Origin: Litoreibacter arenae DSM 19593
Lineage (GTDB): Bacteria > Pseudomonadota > Alphaproteobacteria > Rhodobacterales > Rhodobacteraceae
NCBI RefSeq assembly: GCF_000442275.2
Contig: NZ_KE557306.1
Coordinates: 1,150,959-1,214,958, forward strand
Reading direction: 5' to 3'
DNA: 64,000 nt
How positions within the stretch are numbered: the stretch's first letter is position 1; every line of letters begins with the position of its first letter. The position numbers were made by a program, and so were the translations under genes. Positions 25,582 through 35,352 of this stretch are shown here, piece after piece. Below the pieces are notes generated by a model, which had not been told where the DNA came from, did no database searches, and worked only from the letters and a program-made list of their open reading frames with translations.

Positions 25582-26675
25582 GGTTGGATATATACTTCGC
25601 GCGCCGTTTTATCTGGTCCTTCACCATAGTGTTTGGCGTCTTTTTCGGGATCGTCCTTCTGATTGATCTGGTTGAGCAGATGCGCCGTTTCGACAGCGAA
25701 TTGGTCGGCGTGATGGAGGCAGGGCAACTGGCGCTTCTTAATGCTCCTGCCACAATGTATCGTATGCTGCCCTTGCTGGTTGTGCTTGCGACGATCACGC
25801 TGTTTCTGGGGCTTGCACGCACGTCGGAATTGGTCGTCACGCGGGCGTCAGGTCGTTCTGCTCTGCGATCGCTTGCGGCACCGGTTCTCACCGCGCTGCT
25901 GTTTGGCGCTCTGGGCGTTGCAGTTCTCAACCCCATTGTCGCGGCGACCTCAAAGCAGTTTGAAGTCGTGTCAGGCCGCTATGCGACGAACGGCAGTTCT
26001 GTAAGCTCGGTCTCCGAGGAAGGTCTTTGGCTGCGGCAGGCCAGCGCCGGGGGACAGGTCGTGATCCGCGCAGAGCGATCCAACCTCGACGGCACGCGCT
26101 TTTTTGGCGTGACATTCTACGGCTTTGGTGCGGATGGGTCCGTCCGGTACCGCATCGAGGCCGCCGAGGCATTGTTGGAACCGGGCAACTGGATTTTGTC
26201 AAAGGCCAAACGATGGTCCTTCTCCGAGTTGGAAAACCCCGAGTCGGGCGCGGTCACGCATCCGCAGCTCAACGTGCCATCGGACCTGACGCGCGACCAA
26301 ATCCGCGACAGTTTCGGCTCGCCATCGTCCATCCCAATTTGGGAGCTACCGAAGTTCATTCGACAACTCGATCGTGCCGGGTTCTCCGCATTGCAACACC
26401 GGGTATGGCTGAATATGGAGCTGGCAAATCCGGTACTGCTCGCGGCGATGGTGCTTATCGGCGCGGGTTTCACCATGCGTCACACGCGGTTTGGCAAGAC
26501 GGGACTGATGGTGTTGTTTGCTGTCTTGATGGGGTTCGGCATCTTCTTTTTGCGAAACTTTGCACAGGTGCTTGGCCAGAACGGGCAAATTCCGGTATTG
26601 GTCGCAGCATGGGCGCCGCCACTGGCGGGGATATTCCTGTCACTTGGCCTTTTGCTGCATACGGAGGATGGCTGA
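25578..26675 (+). CDS. lptG: LPS export ABC transporter permease LptG
   Basis: The 365-residue partner of LptF has the same layout. Helices lie at about 12-32, 50-78 and 92-118. The periplasmic domain follows (about 130-270, EEGLWLRQASAGGQVVIRAE), then three C-terminal helices ending in GIFLSLGLLLHTEDG. It overlaps lptF (ATGA) and nearly abuts lptD, giving a single LPS-export operon. Confidence 0.94.
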   Translation: MRLDIYFARRFIWSFTIVFGVFFGIVLLIDLVEQMRRFDSELVGVMEAGQLALLNAPATMYRMLPLLVVLATITLFLGLARTSELVVTRASGRSALRSLAAPVLTALLFGALGVAVLNPIVAATSKQFEVVSGRYATNGSSVSSVSEEGLWLRQASAGGQVVIRAERSNLDGTRFFGVTFYGFGADGSVRYRIEAAEALLEPGNWILSKAKRWSFSELENPESGAVTHPQLNVPSDLTRDQIRDSFGSPSSIPIWELPKFIRQLDRAGFSALQHRVWLNMELANPVLLAAMVLIGAGFTMRHTRFGKTGLMVLFAVLMGFGIFFLRNFAQVLGQNGQIPVLVAAWAPPLAGIFLSLGLLLHTEDG

Positions 26676-26676
26676 C

Positions 26677-28845
26677 ATGCGTGCGGCCCTGTTTGGATTG
26701 TTGCTGGCGGCTTCGGCGGCTGCTCCCGGTTTCGGGCAGCAAAGCGCCGACACGGCCAGCCTTGTGGCCGACAACGTCGTCTTCACCAGTGACACTCAGC
26801 AGCTAAGCGCAACAGGCAATGTGGAAATCCTGCAGGACGGCGTGCGTCTGCGAGCGCAATCCATCACCTATGACGGCGAAACAGACACTCTAGTAGTGAC
26901 GGGCCCGATCTACATCACCGACCGGAGCAACACGCTCGTTGCCGCCGAGTTCGCCCAGCTGTCCGGTGATTTGCGGGATGGCGTCCTGAAAAGTGCGCGC
27001 GTCGTATATGCGCGGCAGCTCCAGCTTGCTGCCGCCGAAGTGCGGCGCACAGAAGGTCGATACACCCAACTCTACAAAACCGTCGTATCAAGTTGCCATA
27101 TCTGCGAATCCGATCCGGTTCCCCTCTGGGAAATCCGGTCCAAGCGGGTGGTGCATGATGCTAAGGAACGGCAGCTTTACTTTAGCAACGCGACGTTGCG
27201 CGTCATGGGGCTTCCCGTTTTCTACGCGCCCTATCTGCGGCTGCCCGACCCGACGGTGAAACGCGCCAACGGCTTTCTGGTGCCGGAGCTACGCTCTAAC
27301 GGCGACTTGGGCGTCGGGTTGCGCACACCTTATTTTTTCACGTTGGGCGATCACGCGGATATCACTCTTACCCCTTGGTTGACAACCAAAGGTGCTAGAA
27401 CATTGGAAGCCCGCTACCGCCAGAAATTCGCCAGAGGCGAGATCGAGATCAACGGGGCGGTAACCGACGACAACGCCAGCAGCCTTGATACGCGCAGCTA
27501 TCTCTTCGCGGACGGAACCTTCGCGGTCGGTGCGGGGTTCACCGGGAAATTCGACGTAGAGCTGGTGTCGGACCCGGGCTACCTGCTGCTCTACGACTAT
27601 TCGGACAAGGACCGTCTTGACAGTGCCATCTCGGTGGAGCGGGCGCGGCGCGACGAGTATATTGGCGCGGAAGTGATCCATTATAAGTCGCTGCGTGACA
27701 GCGAAAACAACCGCACCCTTCCAACGATTGTCGGGGACGCGACTTATGTGAAACGCTTTTCGCCTTCTTATCTGGGCGGCATCGCGACGCTGACCGCCCA
27801 AGCCCACGGACATTACCGCCGCGCCGACACCGACCCGACCAACGAAGGGCTGTCGCGCGATGTGGTCAGGGTGACGACGTCTGCCGAATGGCGTCGTGAC
27901 TGGCTCTGGAACAACGGGATGCTTCTTGCGGCAGAGGGGGCAGTATTCATTGACGGCTACAAGATCCGGCAACCGCGCCCCAACCCCGCGCTTGCGTTTG
28001 ACGACACCGTCGAGGTGACGCCCTATGCCGCGCTTGAATGGCGCTGGCCGATGCTGCGCCAAGGCGCGAAAGCCAATCATCTGCTGGAGCCGGTCGTCCA
28101 GCTTGTGGTGACCAAGGACAACCGCGACGGGATCGACAACGAAGACAGCTTGTTGGTGGAGTTTGACGAAGCAAATATCTTCGAGTTCTCCCGCTTTCCC
28201 GGCGCAGACCGGCGCGAGCAAGGCTCCCGCCTGAACATCGGTATGACCTACACACGTCAAGCGCACGCCGGTTGGTCCCTTGGATTGACCGTCGGACGCA
28301 TCTTTCGCGATGAGGATTTGGGGCAGTTCGTCAACGCGCCGGCGACCGCAACATCCTCCGGTTTGGATGGGAAGTCCTCGGATTGGCTGGTTGCAGCGCA
28401 ACTCAAAGTGGGAGAACGCTTCGACCTGATAAACCGCGCAATCTTCGACGACGAGTTCTCCTTCGCACGGAACGAAATGCGTTTGGGCTGGACGACAGAC
28501 ACCTATCAACTGGCTTCGACCTTCGCCTGGCTGGAAGCTGACGCTTCCGAGGGGCGCCTGATCGACACGTCCGAGTTTGCGTTTGAGGGGGCCTACCGCG
28601 TGTCGCGTCACTGGACCCTTTTGAGCGAATTGCGCTACGATTTTGTCGATGATCGGACCACAGAGGCAGGGTTCGGCATAAGCTACCAGAACGAATGCGC
28701 CAAAATGGACCTTTCGGTCTCGCGCCGCTTCACGACTTCTACTAGTGTATCACCAACGACGGACCTCAACCTGTCGGTTCAGCTTGCGGGCTTCGGCGCG
28801 CGCGGGATCGGCGGTGCCAGCTTCGCCCGACAGTGCAACGGATAA
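26677..28845 (+). CDS. lptD: LPS assembly outer-membrane protein LptD
   Basis: The 722-residue protein has a signal peptide (MRAALFGLLLAASAAAPGFG). An LptA-like periplasmic jellyroll covers about residues 25-190 (VADNVVFTSDTQQLSATGNV), with a paired-Cys segment SSCHICESDPVPLWEIRS. A long C-terminal beta-barrel ends in GIGGASFARQCNG. It inserts LPS into the outer leaflet. The ATG at 26677 lies 9 nt from GGAGG; the ATG at 26668 is too close to it. Cys residues near residue 150 and at the C-terminus fit the disulfide pattern of the family. Confidence 0.93.
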   Translation: MRAALFGLLLAASAAAPGFGQQSADTASLVADNVVFTSDTQQLSATGNVEILQDGVRLRAQSITYDGETDTLVVTGPIYITDRSNTLVAAEFAQLSGDLRDGVLKSARVVYARQLQLAAAEVRRTEGRYTQLYKTVVSSCHICESDPVPLWEIRSKRVVHDAKERQLYFSNATLRVMGLPVFYAPYLRLPDPTVKRANGFLVPELRSNGDLGVGLRTPYFFTLGDHADITLTPWLTTKGARTLEARYRQKFARGEIEINGAVTDDNASSLDTRSYLFADGTFAVGAGFTGKFDVELVSDPGYLLLYDYSDKDRLDSAISVERARRDEYIGAEVIHYKSLRDSENNRTLPTIVGDATYVKRFSPSYLGGIATLTAQAHGHYRRADTDPTNEGLSRDVVRVTTSAEWRRDWLWNNGMLLAAEGAVFIDGYKIRQPRPNPALAFDDTVEVTPYAALEWRWPMLRQGAKANHLLEPVVQLVVTKDNRDGIDNEDSLLVEFDEANIFEFSRFPGADRREQGSRLNIGMTYTRQAHAGWSLGLTVGRIFRDEDLGQFVNAPATATSSGLDGKSSDWLVAAQLKVGERFDLINRAIFDDEFSFARNEMRLGWTTDTYQLASTFAWLEADASEGRLIDTSEFAFEGAYRVSRHWTLLSELRYDFVDDRTTEAGFGISYQNECAKMDLSVSRRFTTSTSVSPTTDLNLSVQLAGFGARGIGGASFARQCNG

Positions 28846-28861
28846 GAACAGAGCAGATAAG

Positions 28862-30115
28862 ATGACGCCGATACATGCGCTCCTGACCCGAGTTTTCGCC
28901 CTGACCCTTGCGGTATTGACCCTGACCGCTCCGGCATATGCCCAGCAGCAGGGGCTGTTCCAGACAGCTATCACCGTGAACGATATGGTGATTACCAACT
29001 ACGAGTTACAACAGCGCGAGCGCTTTCTGACGTTGCTACGTGCTCCGGGAAATCCCGCGACCGAAGCCCGCAAAGGGCTCATTGATGACCGCCTTCGCCT
29101 GACGGAGACCCGCCGCGCGGGCATTGCACCGACCGAAGAGCAGATACGCGAAGGCATGGAAGAGTTTGCGAGCCGCGCCGAACTGGACGCAGAGCAATTC
29201 ATCAAAGCGATCGAACAGGCGGGCGTCTCGGCAGAAACGTTTCGGGACTTCGTTGCCGCCGGGCTGGCCTGGCGCGAGCTGGTGCAAGGCCGTTACGGCT
29301 CTCGCAGTCAGGTGACCGAGGCAGAGGTCGACCGTGCGCTGGCGTTGCAAGGATCAACCGGCGGCGCCCGCGTCCTGCTGGCCGAAATCGTGTTGCCACT
29401 CGCCCCACCCGTGGCCGAACGCAATCAGGCATTGGCGCAACGCCTGTCAGAGACAATCAGCGGCGAAGGCGCGTTCAGCGCAGCAGCGCGGCGCTATTCG
29501 GCATCCCCGACCCGCAACAGTGGCGGTCGCCTGGAATGGTTGCCGCTGGGGAATGTGCCCCCGCAAGTTCGCGCCGCAGTGCTGACCCTTGCCCCCGGTG
29601 AGGTGAGCGAGCCGGTCGGCCTTGGCAACGCTGTCGGGTTGTTTCAGTTGCGTGGTCTTGAGGAAACAGAGGGCGAGGCGCCGGAGGCGCAAGAGCTGGA
29701 CTATGTCACGATCCTTTTCCCAGGAGGCCGCACCGAGGACACGCTGGCACAGGCTCGCAAGTTCGAAACGCAGTATGACACATGCGACGACCTCTATACC
29801 CCAGCCAAGAAGCTGCCTCCCGAATATTTCGAGCGCACCACCCTGCCTGCTGGTGAGGTGCCGGGCGACATCGCGATGGAGCTGGCAAAACTCGACAGCA
29901 ACGAAGTGTCCACCGCACTTACCCGCCAAGACGGGGCGTTTCTGGTCTATCTGATGCTGTGTGCGCGAACCATCGCAGTGCCGCTGGATGAAAACGGCGA
30001 AGAGATCGATCTGCGCGCCCGCGTGCGTGAGCAGTTGTTCAACCAGCGCATCGCCTCTTTCGCTGACAGCTTCCTTGAAGAGCTGCGGGCCGACGCAGTT
30101 ATCATCGAGCAATGA
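28862..30115 (+). CDS. surA: Periplasmic chaperone/isomerase SurA
   Basis: The 417-residue protein has a signal peptide (MTPIHALLTRVFALTLAVLT... to AYAQ). The SurA_N chaperone region follows (ITVNDMVITNYELQQRERFL, RKGLIDDRLRLTETRRAGI). A parvulin-type PPIase domain covers about 170-285 (RVLLAEIVLPLAPP, WLPLGNVPPQVRAAVLTLAPGE). It assists folding of outer-membrane proteins such as LptD, encoded just upstream. It overlaps pdxA by 4 nt. Confidence 0.92.
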   Translation: MTPIHALLTRVFALTLAVLTLTAPAYAQQQGLFQTAITVNDMVITNYELQQRERFLTLLRAPGNPATEARKGLIDDRLRLTETRRAGIAPTEEQIREGMEEFASRAELDAEQFIKAIEQAGVSAETFRDFVAAGLAWRELVQGRYGSRSQVTEAEVDRALALQGSTGGARVLLAEIVLPLAPPVAERNQALAQRLSETISGEGAFSAAARRYSASPTRNSGGRLEWLPLGNVPPQVRAAVLTLAPGEVSEPVGLGNAVGLFQLRGLEETEGEAPEAQELDYVTILFPGGRTEDTLAQARKFETQYDTCDDLYTPAKKLPPEYFERTTLPAGEVPGDIAMELAKLDSNEVSTALTRQDGAFLVYLMLCARTIAVPLDENGEEIDLRARVREQLFNQRIASFADSFLEELRADAVIIEQ

Positions 30116-31077
30116 CCACCCGCGCCCCCGTCGTGGTAAGCTGCGGCGAACCTGCGGGGGTTGGCTTGGAGATCGCCCACAAGGCCTTTGAGGCGCTGCG
30201 TGGTGAAGTGCCTATGGTTCTGCTCGCGGATCGACGGCATGTGAGCGGACCGGTTGTCGAAGTGGCCTCGGTAGGCGACGTAACCGGCGACGAAGCTGCG
30301 CTACCTTTGCTACACCATAGATTCGCTGGAGACGCAGTGGCAGGCCAGCCTGACCCGCGCAACGCCCAAGGCGTAATCGACGTCATCGCGCACGGTGTTG
30401 ATCTGGTGACCTCGGGCGCTGCGTCGGCGCTGTGCACCCTGCCCATTCACAAGAAGGCGCTGAAAGACGGCGCGGACTTCGCCTACCCCGGCCACACGGA
30501 ATACCTTGCGGCCTTAGCGGGGGTGGAGCGCGTTGTAATGATGCTCGCCTGCCCGGAATTGCGGGTCGTGCCGGTGACGATACACATCGGCTTGGCCGAT
30601 GTGCCGGGCGCACTGACGCCCGCGCTTTTGGAAGACACCCTGCGCATCACGGAAGCCGCCCTGAAGCGCGACTTCGGGATTGCAGAGCCGCGTTTGGCGG
30701 TCGCGGGATTAAATCCCCACGCAGGCGAAGGCGGCGCGATGGGCACGGAAGAGATCACCATGATCGCGCCATTGTTGGAGCGCCTGTCTGAGAGCGGCAT
30801 GCGCCTCTCAGGCCCGATGAGTGCGGATACGATGTTTCACGCACAAGCCCGTGCGGGCTATGATGCAGCGGTGTGCATGTATCACGATCAGGCGCTAATC
30901 CCGATCAAGACGATAGATTTCGCGGGCGGGGTGAATGTCACTTTGGGGCTGCCCTTCATCCGCACGTCTCCCGACCACGGAACTGCCTTCGACATCGCAG
31001 GCAAAGGCGTGGCCGACCCGACCTCGACAATCGCGGCATTGCGCATGGCGTGGGATATGGCGGGCAAGCGAGGGTAG
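30112..31077 (+). CDS. pdxA: 4-hydroxythreonine-4-phosphate dehydrogenase
   Basis: The 321-residue PdxA makes the amine precursor of pyridoxal phosphate in the DXP-dependent route. It has VSCGEPAGVGLEIAHKA, CTLPIHKKALKDGADFAYPGHTEYLA, the metal-binding GLNPHAGEGG and YDAAVCMYHDQALIPIKTIDF, then FIRTSPDHGTAFDIAGKG. It follows surA directly and precedes rsmA, the classical surA-pdxA-ksgA order. Confidence 0.96.
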   Translation: MTTRAPVVVSCGEPAGVGLEIAHKAFEALRGEVPMVLLADRRHVSGPVVEVASVGDVTGDEAALPLLHHRFAGDAVAGQPDPRNAQGVIDVIAHGVDLVTSGAASALCTLPIHKKALKDGADFAYPGHTEYLAALAGVERVVMMLACPELRVVPVTIHIGLADVPGALTPALLEDTLRITEAALKRDFGIAEPRLAVAGLNPHAGEGGAMGTEEITMIAPLLERLSESGMRLSGPMSADTMFHAQARAGYDAAVCMYHDQALIPIKTIDFAGGVNVTLGLPFIRTSPDHGTAFDIAGKGVADPTSTIAALRMAWDMAGKRG

Positions 31078-31080
31078 CAG

Positions 31081-31923
31081 ATGGCGCAGATCGACGGCCT
31101 TCCACCGCTTTCGGAGGTGATCCGAACTCACCAGTTGTCGGCAAAGAAAAGCCTTGGGCAGAACTTCCTGCTGGACCTGAACCTGACCGCCAAAATCGCG
31201 CGACAGGCTGGCGACCTTTCGGGCTGCGACGTGCTGGAGGTTGGTCCCGGCCCCGGCGGTCTGACCCGCGGGTTGCTCGCCGAAGGCGCGCGCCGTGTGT
31301 TGGCGGTGGAAAAAGATCCGCGATGCCTGCCGGCCTTGGCCGAAATCGCGGACGCCTACCCCGGTCGGTTGCAGGTCATACAAGGCGACGCCTTGGAGGT
31401 GAACCCGCTGGAACACCTGACGCCGCCAATCCGCGTTGCGGCCAACCTGCCCTATAATGTCGGCACCGAATTGCTGGTGCGCTGGCTCACGCCGAAAGAC
31501 TGGCCCCCATTCTGGCAAAGCCTGACGCTCATGTTCCAGCGTGAAGTGGCGGAGCGGATCGTGGCGCAACCCGGCACGAAAAAATACGGTCGCCTCGCCC
31601 TGCTGGCGCAATGGCGTGCCGATGCACGGATCGTCATGGAATTACCGCCCGAAGCCTTCGTGCCTGCCCCCAAAGTTCATTCTGCGGTCGTCCATCTGAC
31701 GGCGCTTGACAAGCCCCGCTTCGAGGCGGACCCAGCGGTCTTGTCGCGGGTGGTGGGTGCTGCATTCAATCAGCGCCGCAAGATGCTGCGTGCCGCGCTG
31801 AAAGCGTTGTCCCCTGATATCGAGGACCGCTTGCGGGCCGCAGGTATCCCGCCCACGGAGCGGGCGGAACAGGTTTCACTGGAGGCATTTTGCGCCTTGG
31901 CGCGAGAAATGACGCGTAGCTGA
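31081..31923 (+). CDS. rsmA: 16S rRNA dimethyladenosine transferase
   Basis: RsmA/KsgA (280 residues) dimethylates two adjacent adenosines near the 3' end of 16S rRNA. It has [20 protein letters not shown], the SAM motif [16 protein letters not shown], and the catalytic motif [17 protein letters not shown]. Then come [13 protein letters not shown] and the RNA-binding [14 protein letters not shown]. Its stop is immediately followed by the stop of the convergent DUF4167 gene, with no gap. Confidence 0.96.
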   Translation: MAQIDGLPPLSEVIRTHQLSAKKSLGQNFLLDLNLTAKIARQAGDLSGCDVLEVGPGPGGLTRGLLAEGARRVLAVEKDPRCLPALAEIADAYPGRLQVIQGDALEVNPLEHLTPPIRVAANLPYNVGTELLVRWLTPKDWPPFWQSLTLMFQREVAERIVAQPGTKKYGRLALLAQWRADARIVMELPPEAFVPAPKVHSAVVHLTALDKPRFEADPAVLSRVVGAAFNQRRKMLRAALKALSPDIEDRLRAAGIPPTERAEQVSLEAFCALAREMTRS

Positions 31924-32571
31924 TCACTCGGCCGCTGGTGTTTCATCCTTCGGCGTATCGGTATCGTCCGTAGGCTTCGCCTTCGGCTTGCGGGTGCGCG
32001 GCTTGCGCGCGGGCTTCGGCTCGGCTTCCACGGTTTCCACAAGACCACTGTCAGAGCTGTCATTGCCGTCGGACAGGTCGATCACATCGGCAGATTGCTT
32101 TCTGCTGCCCTTGGCGCGCGAACCGGCCGCGGCGGCAAGCGCGGCGGGCGACATATCACCCGTCGACGCATCCGGCTGCTGGTTTTGGTCTTCATTGCGC
32201 TTATCGGGCTGTTTCTGCTCGTCACGTTGTTGATTTTGGGCGTGCTGCTGATCGCGCTTTTGTTGCTGCTCGCGCTGTGCTTGCTGCTGGGCCTCGTGGG
32301 CTTCGCGGCGCGCCTCCTGCTCTCTCATCGCTTCACCAAGCATACGGGCGTAATGCTCGGCATGTTGAGAGAAATTTTCAGCGGCGACACGGTCGTTAGA
32401 CAGCTGCGCATCACGATGCAACTGTTGGTATTTTTCGATGATCTGCTGCGGGGTTCCGCGCACCTTGCCCTCCGGGCCGGAGCTATCAAACACCCGGTTG
32501 ACGACATTAACGCCAGAGCGGTTGTTGTTATTGCGGTTCTTTCCGCGCGAGCGGGACTTCGATGATCTCAT
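31924..32571 (-). CDS. DUF4167 domain protein
   Basis: The 215-residue protein has a basic, Asn-rich start (MRSSKSRSRGKNRNNNNRSG). The conserved DUF4167 core covers about residues 20-85 (NVVNRVFDSSGPEGKVRGTP, NFSQHAEHYARML). The remainder is low complexity: a Gln/Glu/Arg-rich helix (about 90-140) and a Lys/Pro/Asp tail. The charged ends suggest RNA or nucleic-acid contact, but the function is unknown. ATG at 32571 is supported by the family start; longer frames are not. Confidence 0.85.
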   Translation of the reverse strand: MRSSKSRSRGKNRNNNNRSGVNVVNRVFDSSGPEGKVRGTPQQIIEKYQQLHRDAQLSNDRVAAENFSQHAEHYARMLGEAMREQEARREAHEAQQQAQREQQQKRDQQHAQNQQRDEQKQPDKRNEDQNQQPDASTGDMSPAALAAAAGSRAKGSRKQSADVIDLSDGNDSSDSGLVETVEAEPKPARKPRTRKPKAKPTDDTDTPKDETPAAE

Positions 32572-32681
32572 GAGTTTTGGGTTCCAGCCGTTTGAGCTTT
32601 GGTCCGTTTTCGATTCTGTCCGCTTCCAAGCTGGCGGCGTCCCCATGACGTTAGAACCGAGACCTTATTTTGGGCTTAAGC

Positions 32682-32712
32682 GTAGGAGGCGCCTGAAACG
32701 CCTGCGACCTAC
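32682..32712 (-). promoter_or_regulatory. Structured stretch between prmC and DUF4167
   Basis: GTAGG (32682-32686) pairs with CCTAC (32708-32712), with inner GGCG/CGCC arms and unequal bulges. It lies in the 220 nt between prmC and the DUF4167 start and lacks a U-run on the minus strand. It may be an RNA leader structure. Confidence 0.25.
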
Positions 32713-32792
32713 TAAGAAGACAAAAACAGCCAAACCGGTCATTTGCAAGCTGATTCTGCGCTTTAAGGCAGGTTTTCGCGCTGTTTATCACA

Positions 32793-33569
32793 CTATTGTG
32801 GCGCTTTGGCTCGGATCACGCGGTCTTTGCCATTGAGGTCGGGAATACAGGCGACGTCTCGCCATCCTTGCGCGCGGAAGATAGCTTGCACGCTGTCCCC
32901 TTGGTCAAAGCCGATTTCCACAAGGACGTAGCCTTCGGAGGTCAGATAGTCAGCAGCTTGAGCCGCGATCACACGATACGGGTTCAGCCCGTCCCCGCCG
33001 GGTGTCAGAGCTATGCGCGGCTCGAAGCGGTGTACCGTGGGATGCAACTCGGCATAGGCGGCCTCGGTAATGTACGGCGGGTTGGAGGTGATAAGGTCGA
33101 AGTGACCTTCCACCTCGGCAAACCAGTCGCTTTTGATTAATGTCATGCGATCCGCCACGCCTATGTGGTCCGCGTTGCGCTGCGCAACAGTCAGCGCGTC
33201 AGCCGATATGTCGGTTCCGGTGCCTGTAGTTGACGGCCGTTCCGCCAATATGGAAAACAGAATGCAGCCTGAACCGGTGCCAAGGTCCAGCACAGTGTCG
33301 AATGGCAGGCTTAACGCCGCCTCGACCAGTGTTTCGGTGTCGGGGCGCGGGTCGAGTACGTCTGCGTTGACGAAGAATTCATGATTCCAAAACGCGCGAT
33401 GGCCTGCAATGTGCGAAAACGGTTCATGCGTGGCACGGCGGGCGACCAGATCGGCAAGCTCCTTGCCCTGCTCTCTTGCCAAAGCGTCAAGACGGCGGAC
33501 CTCGGTATGCGGATCGGGTATACCGGCCTCGTGCAATCGTACGACGGCGGTGGCTAACGGGTCGCTCAT
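32793..33569 (-). CDS. prmC: Release factor glutamine methyltransferase
   Basis: PrmC/HemK (258 residues) methylates the Gln of the GGQ motif in release factors. It has a helical N-terminal substrate domain, the SAM motif [16 protein letters not shown] (about 93-108) and the catalytic Asn163-Pro-Pro-Tyr166 motif ([10 protein letters not shown]). The start overlaps the end of prfA by 4 nt, so enzyme and substrate are coupled. Confidence 0.96.
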   Translation of the reverse strand: MSDPLATAVVRLHEAGIPDPHTEVRRLDALAREQGKELADLVARRATHEPFSHIAGHRAFWNHEFFVNADVLDPRPDTETLVEAALSLPFDTVLDLGTGSGCILFSILAERPSTTGTGTDISADALTVAQRNADHIGVADRMTLIKSDWFAEVEGHFDLITSNPPYITEAAYAELHPTVHRFEPRIALTPGGDGLNPYRVIAAQAADYLTSEGYVLVEIGFDQGDSVQAIFRAQGWRDVACIPDLNGKDRVIRAKAPQ

Positions 33570-34618
33570 AGCCCTTGTTCGGCCAACATTTGGGCCTGAG
33601 CGTCTGCTGTCAGCGCGTCGATGATCTCGTCCAGATCACCCTGCATGATCTGATCGAGCTTGTAGAGCGTCAGGTTAATACGATGGTCCGACATGCGCCC
33701 TTGCGGGAAGTTATACGTGCGGATGCGCTCCGAACGGTCGCCGGAGCCGACCTGACTCTTGCGCGCGGCGGAGCGTTCGTCATCCAGCTTCTGCCGCTCC
33801 AGATCATAAAGCCGCGCCCGCATCACTTGCATGGCGATCTCACGGTTGCGGTGCTGCGACTTCTCGGCGCTGACCACGATGATCCCCGTGGGAATATGCG
33901 TGATCCGTACGGCGGAATCGGTGGTGTTGACATGTTGTCCCCCTGCCCCAGACGCGCGCATCGTGTCGATGCGCAGATCGCTGGCGGGGATGTCGATGTC
34001 GACCTCCTCAGCCTCCGGCAGCACGGCCACCGTCGCCGCCGAGGTATGCACCCGCCCGCCGCTTTCAGTAACCGGCACACGCTGGACACGGTGGACGCCG
34101 CTCTCGAACTTCAGGCGGGCAAACACGTTTTGCCCCTTGATATGGGCGGTGACCGCCTTCACGCCGCCAAGTTCGCTTTCCTGATAGTCGATCAGATCAA
34201 AGGTCCAACCGCGTGCCTCGGAGTAGCGGCGATACATGTTCAACAGATCCCCCGCGAACAACGCCGCCTCGTCCCCGCCGGTGCCGGGTCGGATTTCAAG
34301 CATGGCGGGCCTTGCGTCGGCTTCGTCCTTCGGCAAAAGCGCCAGCTTGATCGAGGCCTCGGCCTCCGGCAGGCGAGCTTCCAGCGCGGGCAATTCTTCC
34401 TGCGCCAATTCTCGCATTTCAGGGTCGGACAACATCGCCCGCGCCTCTTCGATATCCGTAATCAATTGGCGATAGGACGCGACTTCGTCGGCAACAGGTT
34501 TCAGCTCGGAATATTCACGGGACAGGCCTGCGAAATCATCCATGTTCCCCGAGGCAAGCCGCGCCTCAAGATACTCGAACCGTTCGGTGATTTGCTGAAG
34601 TCTGTCCAATGACACCAT
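33566..34618 (-). CDS. prfA: Peptide chain release factor 1
   Basis: RF1 (350 residues) reads UAG and UAA stop codons. The peptidyl-hydrolysis motif Gly226-Gly-Gln228 ([10 protein letters not shown]) is present. The codon-recognition tripeptide region reads [19 protein letters not shown], giving Pro-Val-Thr where many RF1 have Pro-Ala-Thr. The N-terminal helical domain and C-terminal [20 protein letters not shown] are standard. It forms an operon with prmC. Confidence 0.95.
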   Translation of the reverse strand: MVSLDRLQQITERFEYLEARLASGNMDDFAGLSREYSELKPVADEVASYRQLITDIEEARAMLSDPEMRELAQEELPALEARLPEAEASIKLALLPKDEADARPAMLEIRPGTGGDEAALFAGDLLNMYRRYSEARGWTFDLIDYQESELGGVKAVTAHIKGQNVFARLKFESGVHRVQRVPVTESGGRVHTSAATVAVLPEAEEVDIDIPASDLRIDTMRASGAGGQHVNTTDSAVRITHIPTGIIVVSAEKSQHRNREIAMQVMRARLYDLERQKLDDERSAARKSQVGSGDRSERIRTYNFPQGRMSDHRINLTLYKLDQIMQGDLDEIIDALTADAQAQMLAEQGL

Positions 34619-34672
34619 GGCGCGTTGATGGACATTTGGCGGTGTGGGGTCAAGTGTGCTAATCTATTGCTC

Positions 34673-34906
34673 ATGTGGAAATATGTCGCCGTCTTCACCA
34701 CGCTGACATTGCCGATCAGCGCCGATGTGACCTCGCCCTCCGGAAGGACGGTGGAGTGCTATTGCACCGACAAGTCAGGCGCGCGGGTCGAACTCGGGGA
34801 ACAACGGTGCCTGAGTGTTGGAGGCCGCGTTTTCATGGCGCGCTGCGAAATGTCACTGAACGTGCCGATGTGGCGCGAAACAGGGCAAAGCTGTGTGACG
34901 GGCTAG
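34673..34906 (+). CDS. Small secreted Cys-rich protein
   Basis: The 77-residue protein begins MWKYVAVFTTLTLPISADVT, a likely signal peptide cleaved near residue 18. The mature part has five cysteines (VECYCTDKSG, EQRCLSVGG, MARCEMSLN, GQSCVTG), so disulfide bonds in the periplasm are likely. It is divergent from prfA and overlaps the convergent DUF1499 gene by 4 nt. I recognise no family. Confidence 0.65.
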   Translation: MWKYVAVFTTLTLPISADVTSPSGRTVECYCTDKSGARVELGEQRCLSVGGRVFMARCEMSLNVPMWRETGQSCVTG

Positions 34907-35352
34907 CCCTTCACCGCCCCAAGCCAATGTCGCACGCGGGCCTCGTTCACCCCGAAATCCGCTTTGCCATAGACCAAGCGTGCGGCCATGTGGACCTTGG
35001 TCTGATCGCCCTTCGGCTCCAGCTTGATATTCGTGACGTCAGGGAAACCCCAGAACTTTGATCGTGTGACATAGGTGGCGAAGCCGTCGCTCAGGTCTCC
35101 GGCCAGCACGGTCGTGCCCGATGATCCGTCAATGCGTTCCTGCAAAGCCTCGGCAACTTGAACCAGGCTGCCCTCGACCACGTAAGGTTCAATGTCGCCG
35201 CCAGTCGTGACGGTAAAATGTCCTGCTTTTCCCTTGCTGGCGATTGTCTCGGGGTCGACATGCCAAGTCGCCGGAGTGATTGGCCGAAGGCGCACGATAG
35301 CTGCAAAAGCGATCGCCGTTAATACCAGCCCGAGAACGATGTATTTCAGCAT
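34903..35352 (-). CDS. DUF1499 family protein
   Basis: The 149-residue protein has one N-terminal membrane helix ([20 protein letters not shown]) and a periplasmic domain. The domain has LVQVAEALQERIDGSSGTTV, FATYVTRSKFWGFPDVTNIKL and AARLVYGKADFGVNEARVRHWL, consistent with DUF1499. Function is unknown. Its start overlaps the ispG stop by 1 nt (ATGA-like coupling), so it is transcribed with ispG. Confidence 0.8.
   Translation of the reverse strand: MLKYIVLGLVLTAIAFAAIVRLRPITPATWHVDPETIASKGKAGHFTVTTGGDIEPYVVEGSLVQVAEALQERIDGSSGTTVLAGDLSDGFATYVTRSKFWGFPDVTNIKLEPKGDQTKVHMAARLVYGKADFGVNEARVRHWLGAVKG

Noticed and set aside
27289-28611. 440-codon minus-strand frame
   Set aside because: Antisense to lptD; no motif and no ribosome site.
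32095-32565. Hydrophobic 156-codon plus-strand frame resembling a membrane protein
   Set aside because: Antisense of the Gln-rich region of DUF4167 (CAG/CAA codons read as Leu/Cys), not a real transmembrane protein.
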